A DNA stretch of 64,000 nucleotides from Litorimonas sp046250185 (GTDB lineage: Bacteria; Pseudomonadota; Alphaproteobacteria; Caulobacterales; Maricaulaceae). This document shows positions 26,241 through 34,561 of the stretch, piece by piece. Position numbers and translations under genes: made by a program. How positions within the stretch are numbered: position 1 is the first letter of the stretch; the number at the start of each line of letters is the position of its first letter. The notes under the pieces were generated by a model that saw nothing but the letters and a program-made list of their open reading frames with translations, was not told the origin of the DNA and made no database searches. Location: assembly GCF_046250185.1 (NCBI RefSeq), contig NZ_CP176469.1; one strand, written 5' to 3'.

Positions 26241-28292
26241 CTAAAATGCGGAGCGTATTGAAAACCGTACATTGCGTCCAGGTAGGGGGACTAAATCCTT
26301 CAGGAACGAGGTGTGTTGACGGGCTTCGCTATCGAACACATTGTGCATCGATATACTCAATGTCACGTCTTGTGCGCCTGCGGGTGCTTTCCAATTTGCA
26401 AAGACATTAACCAAAGCGAAGTCATCCGTCGGTAACTCATTTGCTGAAACCTTTGTCTGTTGCGCTGCATAATCCAACTCGGCCCGCAATCGCACGCGGT
26501 CTGTTTCAAAGTCTACACCCGTTAAAATGGACAGCGGCGGAATACGTGGCAAATTCCCGCTATCGGTTTTCGCCCGCACATATTCGGCTAGCGCATCGAC
26601 TTTCACGTCCCATGCCCCGAGAGTGGTCACATCCATCCCGCCTTGAACCTCAAAGCCGTAGAATTTCGCGTCATCCGCCATATATTGAAATACAGGTAGT
26701 CCGTCTTCTTCAGCATCGGTCTCCACTTCAAAAATATAGTCTTTATAGTCGGTGTAGAACAAGTTGACCGTCGTGAAATGCCCGTCTTCGCGGTGCCGAA
26801 TAGCAGCTTCTATCCCTGTTGAGACTTCTTTGCCTAATGTCGCATCGCCCAGTTCAAATTGATTGGTCGCAAGGTGAGGGCCATTCGAGAATAGCTCTTC
26901 TGTCGTTGGCGCGCGCTCGGTGCGGTAAACCGTGCCGCCCACGCGTACTGCGTCAGATAAATGCACATCACCGCCTGCGGATACGCTGAACGCATCAAAG
27001 CTTAAATCCTCGCCTGTGACGGAGTTTTCCTGCTGCGTATTTTCAAACCGCACCGCGCCTTCAACATGGAAGTCGCCGATTTCTTTTTCATGGAAGCTAT
27101 AAATACCTAGCTGTGTGGTTTGCGTGGGTGGGACAAAGGCCTCTTCACCAATCGCTGCGAAATCCCGCTTACGGTATTGAACCCCGTGTGCGGCGGCCCA
27201 GCCATTGCGTTCACGCTGAATGGCTTCGACGCGAACCTCATAGCCTTCATTCGTAAAGACCGTCCCCACTTCGCCAGGGCCTTCAAATTCTGTGTGGGTG
27301 TAGTCGGCATAACCGCCAAATAGTTGCACAGTTTGGATGAATCCAGGGAGGTCGACAGCGCCGTTCACATCGACCCGGGTTTGGTCCAACCCGATTGTGA
27401 CATTTTCTTCTTCCTCTTCCTCGTCGCCGTGATCTTCATCGTGATCTTCGTCGTCTTCGCCTTCTTCATGCGCGTGACCACCAGGAATTCCGTAATCTGA
27501 GTCAAATTTATGCACAGCAAAGCCAAATCGTGCCGTGTCGCCAATATAGCTTAGCCCGCCTGTGAGGGCCGTAGATTTGGCGGCCGAGTTATCGAGGCGG
27601 CGGCTCTCGTCATAATCCTCTGGTATCTCCTCGCCTTCTTCAAGCAGTTGCTCACGGCTCTCGCCAGAGACGGGGATGCGGTAATCATCTGATTCCTTGA
27701 ACGTCCCGTCGAGGTGCAAAACAATGCGACCTGAAGCGACGTCAAGAGAACCCGCAGCCTCTCGGCCAAGGTCAACAGAGCTGGCGCCGATACGCACGGC
27801 TCCGTCAACTCCGTCGGGCAGCTCCGTTGGGATACGCCCGTCAATGACATTGACCACACCACCAGAGCCTGAACTGCCGTAGCGCAGCAGCGCCGCGCCG
27901 CGCAGAACTTCAATCCGCTCGGCTTGGGCAGGTTCAGCGGCAACGGCGTGGTCGGGGGAGGCGGAACTGGCGTCGATTGAGCCAATCCCGTTGGTCAGGA
28001 CGCGGACACGGTCACCGCCTTGGCCGCGAATAATCGGGCGAGATGCGCCAGCTCCGAAATAGGTGGAGGACACACCCGGTTCAGACTTCAACGTCTCCCC
28101 AATGGTGCTGGCGAGACGGTTGGATAGTTCGTCACCTGATAGGACAGACACACCAGTTATGGCTTCATCAACGGAGCGCATAAGCGGGGAGCCCGTGACG
28201 ATGATTTCGTCTTCAATTTGCGCATAGGCAGGGGCTGTTAGGGATAGGATAAGGGCAGTCGCAGCTGTGCTGCGCAGGTAGATATGGGACAT
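26241..28292 (-). CDS. TonB-dependent outer membrane receptor, ZnuD-like (probable zinc)
   Basis: A 683-residue receptor. A signal peptide ends near AYAQ (25), the plug domain (about 30-150) has SRPIIRGQGGDRVRVLTNG and the TonB-gated barrel ends in Phe. An extracellular loop after DYGIPGG (residues 271-296) is almost only His, Asp and Glu, like the metal-catching His loop of ZnuD. The C-terminal block FLKDLVPLPGRN also resembles ZnuD. Zinc import is therefore inferred; copper or another metal remains possible. It follows a small His-containing gene whose promoter has a Zur-like box. No Shine-Dalgarno is seen; a nested hairpin ends 11 bases before the ATG. Confidence 0.85.
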   Translation of the reverse strand: MSHIYLRSTAATALILSLTAPAYAQIEDEIIVTGSPLMRSVDEAITGVSVLSGDELSNRLASTIGETLKSEPGVSSTYFGAGASRPIIRGQGGDRVRVLTNGIGSIDASSASPDHAVAAEPAQAERIEVLRGAALLRYGSSGSGGVVNVIDGRIPTELPDGVDGAVRIGASSVDLGREAAGSLDVASGRIVLHLDGTFKESDDYRIPVSGESREQLLEEGEEIPEDYDESRRLDNSAAKSTALTGGLSYIGDTARFGFAVHKFDSDYGIPGGHAHEEGEDDEDHDEDHGDEEEEEENVTIGLDQTRVDVNGAVDLPGFIQTVQLFGGYADYTHTEFEGPGEVGTVFTNEGYEVRVEAIQRERNGWAAAHGVQYRKRDFAAIGEEAFVPPTQTTQLGIYSFHEKEIGDFHVEGAVRFENTQQENSVTGEDLSFDAFSVSAGGDVHLSDAVRVGGTVYRTERAPTTEELFSNGPHLATNQFELGDATLGKEVSTGIEAAIRHREDGHFTTVNLFYTDYKDYIFEVETDAEEDGLPVFQYMADDAKFYGFEVQGGMDVTTLGAWDVKVDALAEYVRAKTDSGNLPRIPPLSILTGVDFETDRVRLRAELDYAAQQTKVSANELPTDDFALVNVFANWKAPAGAQDVTLSISMHNVFDSEARQHTSFLKDLVPLPGRNVRFSIRSAF

Positions 28293-28303
28293 GGAATAAC
28301 ACT

Positions 28304-28366
28304 CTTATAGGTATAATAATGGGAGCCATGCGCAAGCGCACAGCATGAAGATTATCGGCCTATAAG
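28304..28366 (-). other. Structured leader between the small gene and the TonB receptor
   Basis: CTTATAGG (28304-28311) and CCTATAAG (28359-28366) form an 8-bp outer stem. Inside are ATAAT/ATTAT arms and an apical TGCG-CTTG-CGCA hairpin (read on the minus strand). The element overlaps the small gene's stop codon and ends 11 bases before the receptor start, where no ribosome binding site is visible. It could control mRNA stability or translation. Confidence 0.45.
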
Positions 28367-28659
28367 TAGGGGGGTGCGCGGGGAGGTGGGGCGCGGGTTT
28401 GCGGCGAAATGAATGCAACGTCCTGATAAGGTGCGTGATCAGTTATATCGAGGTCATGTGCAGGTGCCGGGAAAGTGGTAATCTCTGGTGTGACAACACA
28501 CTGTTCTGACACAACAACCGCAATGTCACATGCCACACCATTATGTTCGTGCGGGCTATCGCCAAATTGTGCCGTGTGCGACAGCGCAAAACTCTGCACA
28601 GCGAAGATCATCACGATCATAGCCGCCATCACACAACGATATGTCATACGCCATAGCAT
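28360..28659 (-). CDS. Small secreted protein, DUF2946-like, partner of the TonB receptor
   Basis: About 99 residues with an N-terminal signal-like hydrophobic segment (MAAMIVMIFAVQSFALS). A short histidine/cysteine-bearing region follows (SPHEHNGVACD, VVSEQCV, then PAHDLDITDHAP) and a C-terminal RAPPPRAPP motif. Small proteins with a HxH-type patch and a C-terminal RAPP motif commonly precede metal TonB receptors in alphaproteobacteria; their job is not known. The start is uncertain: ATG 28659 lies only four bases from the Zur-like box, and ATG 28647 is an alternative that still gives the signal peptide. It is co-directional with the receptor, 67 bases upstream of it. Confidence 0.65.
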   Translation of the reverse strand: MLWRMTYRCVMAAMIVMIFAVQSFALSHTAQFGDSPHEHNGVACDIAVVVSEQCVVTPEITTFPAPAHDLDITDHAPYQDVAFISPQTRAPPPRAPPYL

Positions 28660-28662
28660 ATC

Positions 28663-28675
28663 GTTATCTTATTAC
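28663..28675. promoter_or_regulatory. Zur-like operator before the small gene and TonB receptor
   Basis: GTTAT-CTT-ATTAC matches the GTTAT-N3-ATAAC pattern of Zur boxes with one mismatch. On the minus strand it overlaps a possible -10 (TAAGAT) lying 17 bases after TTGCGG. It would repress the metal-receptor operon when zinc is ample. Confidence 0.5.
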
Positions 28676-28704
28676 AAAAAGATGAGGCCCGCAATCATAT
28701 TCGT

Positions 28705-30057
28705 CTAGAGGAGATTTGGATCAACAACGCGCTGAACGACATTTTTGACCGTTAGCCCTTGGACGATGATGGAGAACACAACAACGCCGTAAGTTGCGGT
28801 CAAAATCAGCGGCTTATATTCGTTCTCTGGTAGCGATAACGCTAGCGCAACTGAGATTCCCCCGCGCACACCGCCCCAGGTCAGCACAGGGATAGCGCCC
28901 TTGGTAAAGTTTTTAAATGTGCCGATGACCTTCATCGGAATATAAACAGCACAGAGACGCGCGATCAGCACAAGTGGGATCGCCAGTAGAGTGACGAGCG
29001 CATATTCTGGCACTAGTCCCAGTACAAGGATCTCCAACCCGATTAGCAAAAACAGTACAGAGTTGAGGATTTCATCGACCATTTCCCAGAAGCCAAACAA
29101 ATATTGTCGCGTATGATCTGACATCGCGAAGGCCGCGCCTTTATTGCCAATCATCAAGCCTGCGACAACAACGGCGATGGGGCCAGAAAGGTGATGCCCG
29201 AGAATATTGATGCGCTGCGCGAGAGCATATGTTCCCGCGACGAGCGCTAAGCTGATCAAGATTTCAATGGCATGCTCATCAATACGGGCCATCATTTTAA
29301 ACCCGATCCAACCCGCAATTAGGCCAAGGATCGCCCCGCCAACGGCGTCGACTAGAAATAATTCAACCACATCTAAAACGCTGACACCGCCGCCATGGCC
29401 TGCCCCGCTCTGAACTACAGCTTCGAGCGGGACCGCTAATAAGACCGTGTCTAGCATAGCATGACCCGTCCCTGATCCCCCCGCTGCAATCGCGAGGATC
29501 AGGGTGAAGACAACCACACCTACGCCGTCATTAAACAGGCTTTCCCCTGCGATTTTGGTCTCTAACGATTTCGGCATTTTGACTGTTTTGAGGATGGATA
29601 GCACAGCGACCGGATCGGTCGGGCTGATCAAGGCTCCGAAGACCAACGCCCAAATATAGGGGAGGTCCGCGCCGAATAATTTGGTGAGATAAAAGAAGCC
29701 AGTCCCGACTATGAATGTCGAGAGGATCACACCAAATGTCGCCATAGTCCCGATCGCCCATTTCGCGTCCCGCAATTTGCCGAGATCCACATGCAATGCT
29801 CCTGCGAAGAGCAGAAAGCCGAGCATCCCTTTCATCAGCGTTTCGTTGAAATCGATTTGCTTAATTGCCGACTGGATGGTGTCAGTCAGGCCTACACTCG
29901 GCACAAAAATTTGCAGCGCCATTAAGACGAAGCTGGCAAATAGAGCCATGACCAAGAGGCCGATCGTATGTGGTAATTTGAGGTAAGCGCGGTTTATCCA
30001 AGATAGCAGCGCAGATAGCACCAGCAAGGATGCAGCGATTTCAAATAAACTCAACAT
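28705..30057 (-). CDS. Na+/H+ antiporter, CPA1 family (NhaP-like)
   Basis: A 450-residue membrane protein with about 12 helices. The CPA1 ion-binding region is visible as FGALISPTDPVAVLSILK and the following AGESLFNDGVGVVVFTL, where the Asn-Asp pair coordinates the ion. Helix MLGFLLFAGALHVDLGKLR and the late TWGGVRGGISVALALSLP segment, with the conserved Arg, are also diagnostic. It exchanges external protons for internal Na+ or K+. There is no C-terminal regulatory domain. Its stop lies 45 bases before the small gene; the Zur-like box in that gap makes separate control likely. Confidence 0.9.
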   Translation of the reverse strand: MLSLFEIAASLLVLSALLSWINRAYLKLPHTIGLLVMALFASFVLMALQIFVPSVGLTDTIQSAIKQIDFNETLMKGMLGFLLFAGALHVDLGKLRDAKWAIGTMATFGVILSTFIVGTGFFYLTKLFGADLPYIWALVFGALISPTDPVAVLSILKTVKMPKSLETKIAGESLFNDGVGVVVFTLILAIAAGGSGTGHAMLDTVLLAVPLEAVVQSGAGHGGGVSVLDVVELFLVDAVGGAILGLIAGWIGFKMMARIDEHAIEILISLALVAGTYALAQRINILGHHLSGPIAVVVAGLMIGNKGAAFAMSDHTRQYLFGFWEMVDEILNSVLFLLIGLEILVLGLVPEYALVTLLAIPLVLIARLCAVYIPMKVIGTFKNFTKGAIPVLTWGGVRGGISVALALSLPENEYKPLILTATYGVVVFSIIVQGLTVKNVVQRVVDPNLL

Positions 30058-30262
30058 GGTGTCCCTCCAGATTCTGCGTCAAGCTATGCCAATTTGCTTG
30101 AAACTCAAGGGCGAAGTGTAAGAGATAAACGGCTATGCTCGCGCGGCGTCCCTTGACTTGCGCGCCCCATCGGCTACTTACGCGCGCACATTAACCCAGC
30201 GTCGCAGACCGTCTCTCTGTAGGCGCTTTAAGAGTCCCGATCACGGACTAAGGAGCCTGAAA

Positions 30263-32098
30263 ATGCACGCTTATCGTAGCCACACTTGTGGCGAACTTCG
30301 CAAAGACCACGTTGGCCAAACCGTTAAACTCTCTGGATGGGTTCACAGGAAGCGTGAACACGCAAACGCACTCTTTATTGATCTGCGCGATCATTACGGT
30401 ATTAGCCAAGTCGTCGTCTATCCCGATGCTGAATTTTACGAAGCCGCTAAACGCTGCCCGTCAGAGTCTGTGATTACAGTCACGGGCGAATTATTGGCGC
30501 GTGATGCGGAAGCGATCAACGCTGAAATCCCAACGGGTGAGGTCGAGCTTCGGGCCGATGCGATGATCATTGAAAGTGCTGCCGACAGTCTTCCGCTGCC
30601 TGTCTTTGGGGAGCAAGATTATCCTGAAGACATCAGGCTGAAGCATCGCTATCTCGATCTGCGCCGCGAGACTTTGCACAACAATATCATCCTTCGCGGG
30701 CAAGTGATTAACTCGCTGCGTCGTCGGATGATTGATCAAGGTTTTACAGAATTTCAAACGCCGATCCTCACCGCGTCTTCGCCGGAAGGTGCGCGGGACT
30801 TCCTTGTGCCTAGCCGTTTGAACCCAGGGAAATTCTACGCTCTCCCGCAAGCGCCGCAGCAGTTCAAGCAGCTTCTCATGGTGGCAGGCTTTGACCGTTA
30901 CTTCCAAATCGCGCCATGTTTCCGCGACGAAGATGCGCGCGCCGACCGTTCACCGGGCGAGTTCTATCAACTCGATATTGAGATGAGCTTCGTGACCCAA
31001 GACGACGTATTCAATGCGATTGAACCTGTCATGGCGGGCGTGTTTGAAGAATTTGCGGGTGGCCGCGAGGTGCAGACGCCTTTCCCGCGCATCCCTTACA
31101 AAGAGTCGATGGAGCGTTACGGCAATGACAAACCCGATCTGCGCATACCGTTTGAGCTGACGGATGTGTCCGAGTTCTTCACTGACGAGGCGAAGACAGG
31201 CTTTGGTATTTTTGCAAAAATCACCAAAGGCGGCGGCAAGGTCATCGCAATCCCAGCCCCTAAAGCAGCGGCGAACCAGTCTCGGAAATTCTTCGACAAT
31301 ATGGATAAGTGGGCGAAGAAAGAAATGCAGATGCCTGGCCTCGGCTATGCGCGTCTGAAAGAAGCAGATGGCGGTGGTGTTGATAGCCAAGACCCTGTGC
31401 TAAAGAACTTTGAACCTGCGCATCTAGAAGCCTTGCTAGAGAAAATGGGCCTCTGCGCGGGTGACGGGATTTTCTTCTCGGCGGGTAAAAAAGGCGACGC
31501 CTATAAACTTGCGGGCGCAGCGCGGAACAAGGTCGCGGCTGATCTCGACATGATCGAAGAGGGCGTGTTTAAATTCTGCTGGATCGTCGATTTCCCGATG
31601 TATGAGTGGGATGAAGACAACAAAAAAGTTGATTTCTCGCATAACCCGTTCTCAATGCCGCAAGCGCCAGACGGTATGACGGCAATGGAATTGTTAGAAA
31701 GCGCTGACACAGTAGAGAAGCAACTCGATATTCTGGCTTATCAATACGACATCGTTTGCAACGGTATCGAGCTGTCATCAGGCGCGATCCGAAACCACAA
31801 GCCTGACGTGATGTATAAAGCGTTTGAGCTTGCGGGTTACGGCCCTGAAGTCGTGGACGACAAATTCTCTGGCATGATCAATGCGTTTAAATACGGCGCG
31901 CCGCCGCATGGCGGGATCGCACCCGGCGTTGACCGCATCGTGATGCTGCTTGCGGGCACGAACACAATCCGCGACGTGATCCTTTTCCCGATGAACGGCC
32001 AAGCGCAAGACTTGATGATGAACGCACCTGCCGAAGTGGACGCGAAAGCCCTAAAGGAATTGCACTTAAAGCTCGTACCGCCCGCGCCGAAAGATTAA
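30263..32098 (+). CDS. aspS: Aspartyl-tRNA synthetase
   Basis: A 611-residue bacterial-type class IIb synthetase with an OB-fold anticodon domain (about 1-105, VGQTVKLSGWVHRKREH), the class II core with motif 2 CFRDEDARADR and motif 3 GIAPGVDRIVML, and the bacterial GAD insertion domain (about 290-410). It charges tRNA-Asp and in many alphaproteobacteria also tRNA-Asn; I cannot tell from sequence alone which form this is. Start chosen at ATG 30263 with AAGGAG (30250-30255); the 30158 frame adds an unrelated basic stretch. Confidence 0.97.
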   Translation: MHAYRSHTCGELRKDHVGQTVKLSGWVHRKREHANALFIDLRDHYGISQVVVYPDAEFYEAAKRCPSESVITVTGELLARDAEAINAEIPTGEVELRADAMIIESAADSLPLPVFGEQDYPEDIRLKHRYLDLRRETLHNNIILRGQVINSLRRRMIDQGFTEFQTPILTASSPEGARDFLVPSRLNPGKFYALPQAPQQFKQLLMVAGFDRYFQIAPCFRDEDARADRSPGEFYQLDIEMSFVTQDDVFNAIEPVMAGVFEEFAGGREVQTPFPRIPYKESMERYGNDKPDLRIPFELTDVSEFFTDEAKTGFGIFAKITKGGGKVIAIPAPKAAANQSRKFFDNMDKWAKKEMQMPGLGYARLKEADGGGVDSQDPVLKNFEPAHLEALLEKMGLCAGDGIFFSAGKKGDAYKLAGAARNKVAADLDMIEEGVFKFCWIVDFPMYEWDEDNKKVDFSHNPFSMPQAPDGMTAMELLESADTVEKQLDILAYQYDIVCNGIELSSGAIRNHKPDVMYKAFELAGYGPEVVDDKFSGMINAFKYGAPPHGGIAPGVDRIVMLLAGTNTIRDVILFPMNGQAQDLMMNAPAEVDAKALKELHLKLVPPAPKD

Positions 32099-32121
32099 GT
32101 ATCTCGGGTATTTCAAACAAA

Positions 32122-32154
32122 AAGCCCCGCCTGTTGATCTAGCAGACGGGGCTT
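32122..32154. terminator. Bidirectional intrinsic terminator
   Basis: AAGCCCCGCCTG (32122-32133) pairs with CAGACGGGGCTT (32143-32154), one mismatch. The T-rich plus side and the TTTTTG on the minus side let it end aspS and the convergent glycine-zipper gene. Confidence 0.85.
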
Positions 32155-32176
32155 CTTAATTTTCTTGGACTAGCGT

Positions 32177-32773
32177 CTAATGACGACCGCGGCGGTAACC
32201 GTGGTGTCCACGACGATATCCGTGATGTCCGCGGCGATAGCCTCGATGACCCCGATACCCTCTATTGCTGCCAACATTGATATAAAGCGAGGTCGTTGGA
32301 CGCGAATGATAAATCGGACGCGGCGCATAATAGACGGGGCGCGGCGCGTAATATGGATCGTGATAAGTCGTAGTGTATGTTGTGCGATAAGCTGGCTGCG
32401 AATAGCCGCCATGATAATAGGTGTTAGAACCGCCATAATAACCAGTGTTCTGATTATAATATCCGCCGTTAGAATAGCCTTGGTTGTAGTACCCTCTATT
32501 CGAATAACCGCGATTATTATCACCCGCAATGGCTGCACCAGCTGCACCGCCAATAACAGCCCCTAACACGGAGCCCTCTGTGCGAGCGCCGCTGCCAGCG
32601 ACTTGTGAACCTAGGACTGCGCCGAGACCCGCGCCGATCAATCCACCAACAAGTTGATCATCGCCACTGCTTTGGTGACGGTGGTTATACCCGTTATCAT
32701 GGGCGGCGGCTGTCATAGGGGCGAAGGCGACCGTAGCGACGGCGGCGATTGCGAAACCAATTTTGAAATTCAT
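32177..32773 (-). CDS. Secreted glycine-zipper protein with Tyr/Arg/His-rich tail
   Basis: A 198-residue protein with signal peptide (cleavage near AAA-HD, 24). Residues about 42-85 form a glycine zipper (VGGLIGAGLGAVLG and GAVIGGAAGAAIAG), a membrane-inserting motif. The rest is low complexity: Asn/Gly/Tyr repeats, then YYAPRPVYYAPRP, and last three copies of a HRGYRRGHHGYRRG-like unit. The strongly basic His/Arg tail could bind metal or polyanions; function unknown. It is the first of three neighbouring glycine-zipper genes on this strand, each with its own terminator. Confidence 0.75.
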   Translation of the reverse strand: MNFKIGFAIAAVATVAFAPMTAAAHDNGYNHRHQSSGDDQLVGGLIGAGLGAVLGSQVAGSGARTEGSVLGAVIGGAAGAAIAGDNNRGYSNRGYYNQGYSNGGYYNQNTGYYGGSNTYYHGGYSQPAYRTTYTTTYHDPYYAPRPVYYAPRPIYHSRPTTSLYINVGSNRGYRGHRGYRRGHHGYRRGHHGYRRGRH

Positions 32774-32817
32774 AGGGGGTCTCCATTTATGATATGCTCG
32801 TCCCTTAGCACTGTGAA

Positions 32818-32834
32818 GCTGAACGATAGCTGAA
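32818..32834 (-). promoter_or_regulatory. Direct repeat upstream of glycine-zipper gene 1
   Basis: GCTGAA at 32818-32823 and again at 32829-32834, 11 bases apart (TTCAGC-N5-TTCAGC on the coding strand), 45-61 bases before the ATG. Same-face tandem half-sites are typical of OmpR-family response regulators. Confidence 0.35.
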
Positions 32835-32870
32835 AGTTAAGACTTTTTCAATAATTCCACACAGCGCACA

Positions 32871-32900
32871 AAAAAAGCGGCCCCGTAAGACCGCTTTTTT
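32871..32900. terminator. Bidirectional intrinsic terminator after glycine-zipper gene 2
   Basis: AAAAAAGCGG (32871-32880) pairs with CCGCTTTTTT (32891-32900), with A and T runs on both sides. Confidence 0.9.
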
Positions 32901-32921
32901 CATTAAATGTCAGCGCGTTAG

Positions 32922-34292
32922 CTAGTGCTTGCACTTTTTACCGTGAGCGCCTTTAATCTTGCGACCCATGGAATCGTAACGCTTTGAGCTGTTAGAATAG
33001 CAATATTCATCTGCACCGCCTGCGAGAGTTTCCCCTGCGGAGTAGTTGCCAGAATGATCATTCGAGTAATCATCCGAATAGCTATAAGAACTGCTGCTCT
33101 CATAAGACGTTACGCCAGACGTCAGGCATGTGCCGTCTGCTTGTTTCGTCGACCCAGCAGGACAGGGCGCTGTTTGGCTTATATTGCTTGAGCTATATGA
33201 ACTTGACTCGTAAGTGTTGGTTGAGTGCGAAGACCCGTGATGGCCGCTCATGCCAATGTCATGTGTATGGGTGTGAGTGACGGGCGCTGATGGGCGTTCG
33301 ATGTAACGCACGACCTCTTTTTCAACGACGCGGTCGACATATTCTACGACAGGGCGATCGACAATTTTCTCAACTGTTTGGACACGGTCAACATATTGCA
33401 CGACTGGCTTTTCGACAATCTTTTCAACAGTTTGAACACGGTCTACATATTGAATGACAGGTTTTTCCACGATGCGCTCTTGAACACGATCAACATATTG
33501 CACCACTGGTTTTTCAACGATTTTTTCAACCGTTTGGACGCGGTCAACATATTGAACACGGTCTATGTATTTAGGGACTTCGCGCACAACAGTGCGTGTT
33601 TGAATTTGCGGTGGTGAGGCGACGACGACTGTGCGTTGTTGCACAGGGCGCACGCCCGGAACGGCATAAGTCTGGCTGACAAATTGGCCTGAATTGACAT
33701 ATGTTGGGCCAGCCATGACGGGCGCCGGGGCAAATCCGCCGCCAGCATAACCACCTGCGACTGGACCGTAACCAGCGGGAGCATAACCGCCATTATAACC
33801 GCCACCATAATTACCCGCGTAGCCACCCACAGGGCCACTACCGTAACGTGATCCGCCGCGACGACCATTTGCGAGCGCATAGCCCGCAACGCTGCCTAGC
33901 ACGGCGCCAATCGCTGTGCCTTCCTGACGCTGGCCAGAGCCAGCAAGATTAGACCCGATGACGCCGCCAAGACCTGCGCCGATACCCGCGCCTGCAAGGT
34001 TGCGGCCGTTAAAGCCCGGATTGAATGCGCCTGCATAGGGGTTGCCGCCGAAATTGCTGCGTGAATTGCCGTACGCTGCACCTGCAAGGCCGCCTGCAAC
34101 AGCGCCGATGGCTGTGTATTCATCACCCATACCTCGTGGTGCAAGGTTTGAGCCCAACGCGCCGCCAAGGCCAGCGCCCACAGCGCCGCCGAGGACGGTA
34201 TTGTTATCTAGCCCGCCAAAAAGCTGCGCATTAGCTGTAGCTGGGGCGAGTGTGAATGCGGCAAGTGCCGCTCCTGTGAGTAAAAATTTCAT
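32922..34292 (-). CDS. Secreted glycine-zipper protein with tandem VQYVDRVQ repeats
   Basis: About 456 residues: signal peptide (to about 23, ANA-QL), then three glycine-zipper blocks (about 30-60, 95-120 and around 130, each GAGLGGxLGSNLA-like). A Gly/Tyr-rich linker follows, then a region with about five copies of an 18-residue unit of the form VEKPVVQYVDRVQTVEKI. The tail is Ser/Tyr-rich with four Cys and ends in Lys/His residues. The repeats are strongly amphipathic and charged and may form a long beta or coiled rod in the envelope. Start chosen at ATG 34292; a TTG three codons upstream is closer to GGAG. I know of no characterised homologue. Confidence 0.72.
   Translation of the reverse strand: MKFLLTGAALAAFTLAPATANAQLFGGLDNNTVLGGAVGAGLGGALGSNLAPRGMGDEYTAIGAVAGGLAGAAYGNSRSNFGGNPYAGAFNPGFNGRNLAGAGIGAGLGGVIGSNLAGSGQRQEGTAIGAVLGSVAGYALANGRRGGSRYGSGPVGGYAGNYGGGYNGGYAPAGYGPVAGGYAGGGFAPAPVMAGPTYVNSGQFVSQTYAVPGVRPVQQRTVVVASPPQIQTRTVVREVPKYIDRVQYVDRVQTVEKIVEKPVVQYVDRVQERIVEKPVIQYVDRVQTVEKIVEKPVVQYVDRVQTVEKIVDRPVVEYVDRVVEKEVVRYIERPSAPVTHTHTHDIGMSGHHGSSHSTNTYESSSYSSSNISQTAPCPAGSTKQADGTCLTSGVTSYESSSSYSYSDDYSNDHSGNYSAGETLAGGADEYCYSNSSKRYDSMGRKIKGAHGKKCKH
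33320..33560 (-). repeat. Coding tandem repeats of glycine-zipper gene 2
   Basis: About five imperfect units of 39-54 bases encode VEK-PVVQYVDRVQ-TVEKI, varying with Ile/Val and Glu/Asp changes. One unit lacks the TVEKI part and reads QERIVEKP. The repeats follow the reading frame and sit between a Gly-rich linker and the Ser/Tyr-rich tail. Confidence 0.8.
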
Positions 34293-34314
34293 GTCCTTCA
34301 AGGCTCCTCTGATC

Positions 34315-34328
34315 CCGAAAATTCGGGC
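34315..34328. other. 14-base palindrome in the leader of glycine-zipper gene 2
   Basis: CCCGAA-AA-TTCGGG is a self-complementary element 23 bases before the ATG at 34292. It may be an operator or an mRNA leader hairpin. Confidence 0.4.
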
Positions 34329-34512
34329 TAAACAATATCGTCACTGCGAATTGGGAGTCCTGTTGAACGATCCCACCATAGCAAAACGCCGTATCTGCCT
34401 GCTTGAATGCAAATCTTACGCCGAGTTGGTCTTGTAATAACACATTTTTGAAAGAACGCCTAAACCACTCGCCTTAAGGGCGAAAAAGCAAAAGAAACGT
34501 CATGCGAAATAA

Positions 34513-34542
34513 TAAAAACCCCGACCCGTCAGGGCCGAGGTT
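34513..34542 (-). terminator. Intrinsic terminator after glycine-zipper gene 3
   Basis: On the minus strand AACCTCGGCCC pairs with GGGTCGGGGTT over TGAC (34517-34542), with TTTTTATT after it. Confidence 0.87.
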
Positions 34543-34561
34543 CACTTTGGGGGGTGTTAGT

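Noticed and set aside
27405..27482. Run of Glu/Asp/His codons in the TonB receptor as a frameshift or sequencing error
   Set aside because: The frame continues with good receptor sequence on both sides, and ZnuD-type receptors have such loops.
30158..30262. Upstream extension of aspS
   Set aside because: Basic, non-homologous residues; AAGGAG and ATG 30263 give the conserved N-terminus.
33320..33560. Regular repeats that could suggest a CRISPR array
   Set aside because: Units follow the reading frame of the glycine-zipper protein, have no unique spacers and no cas genes are near.
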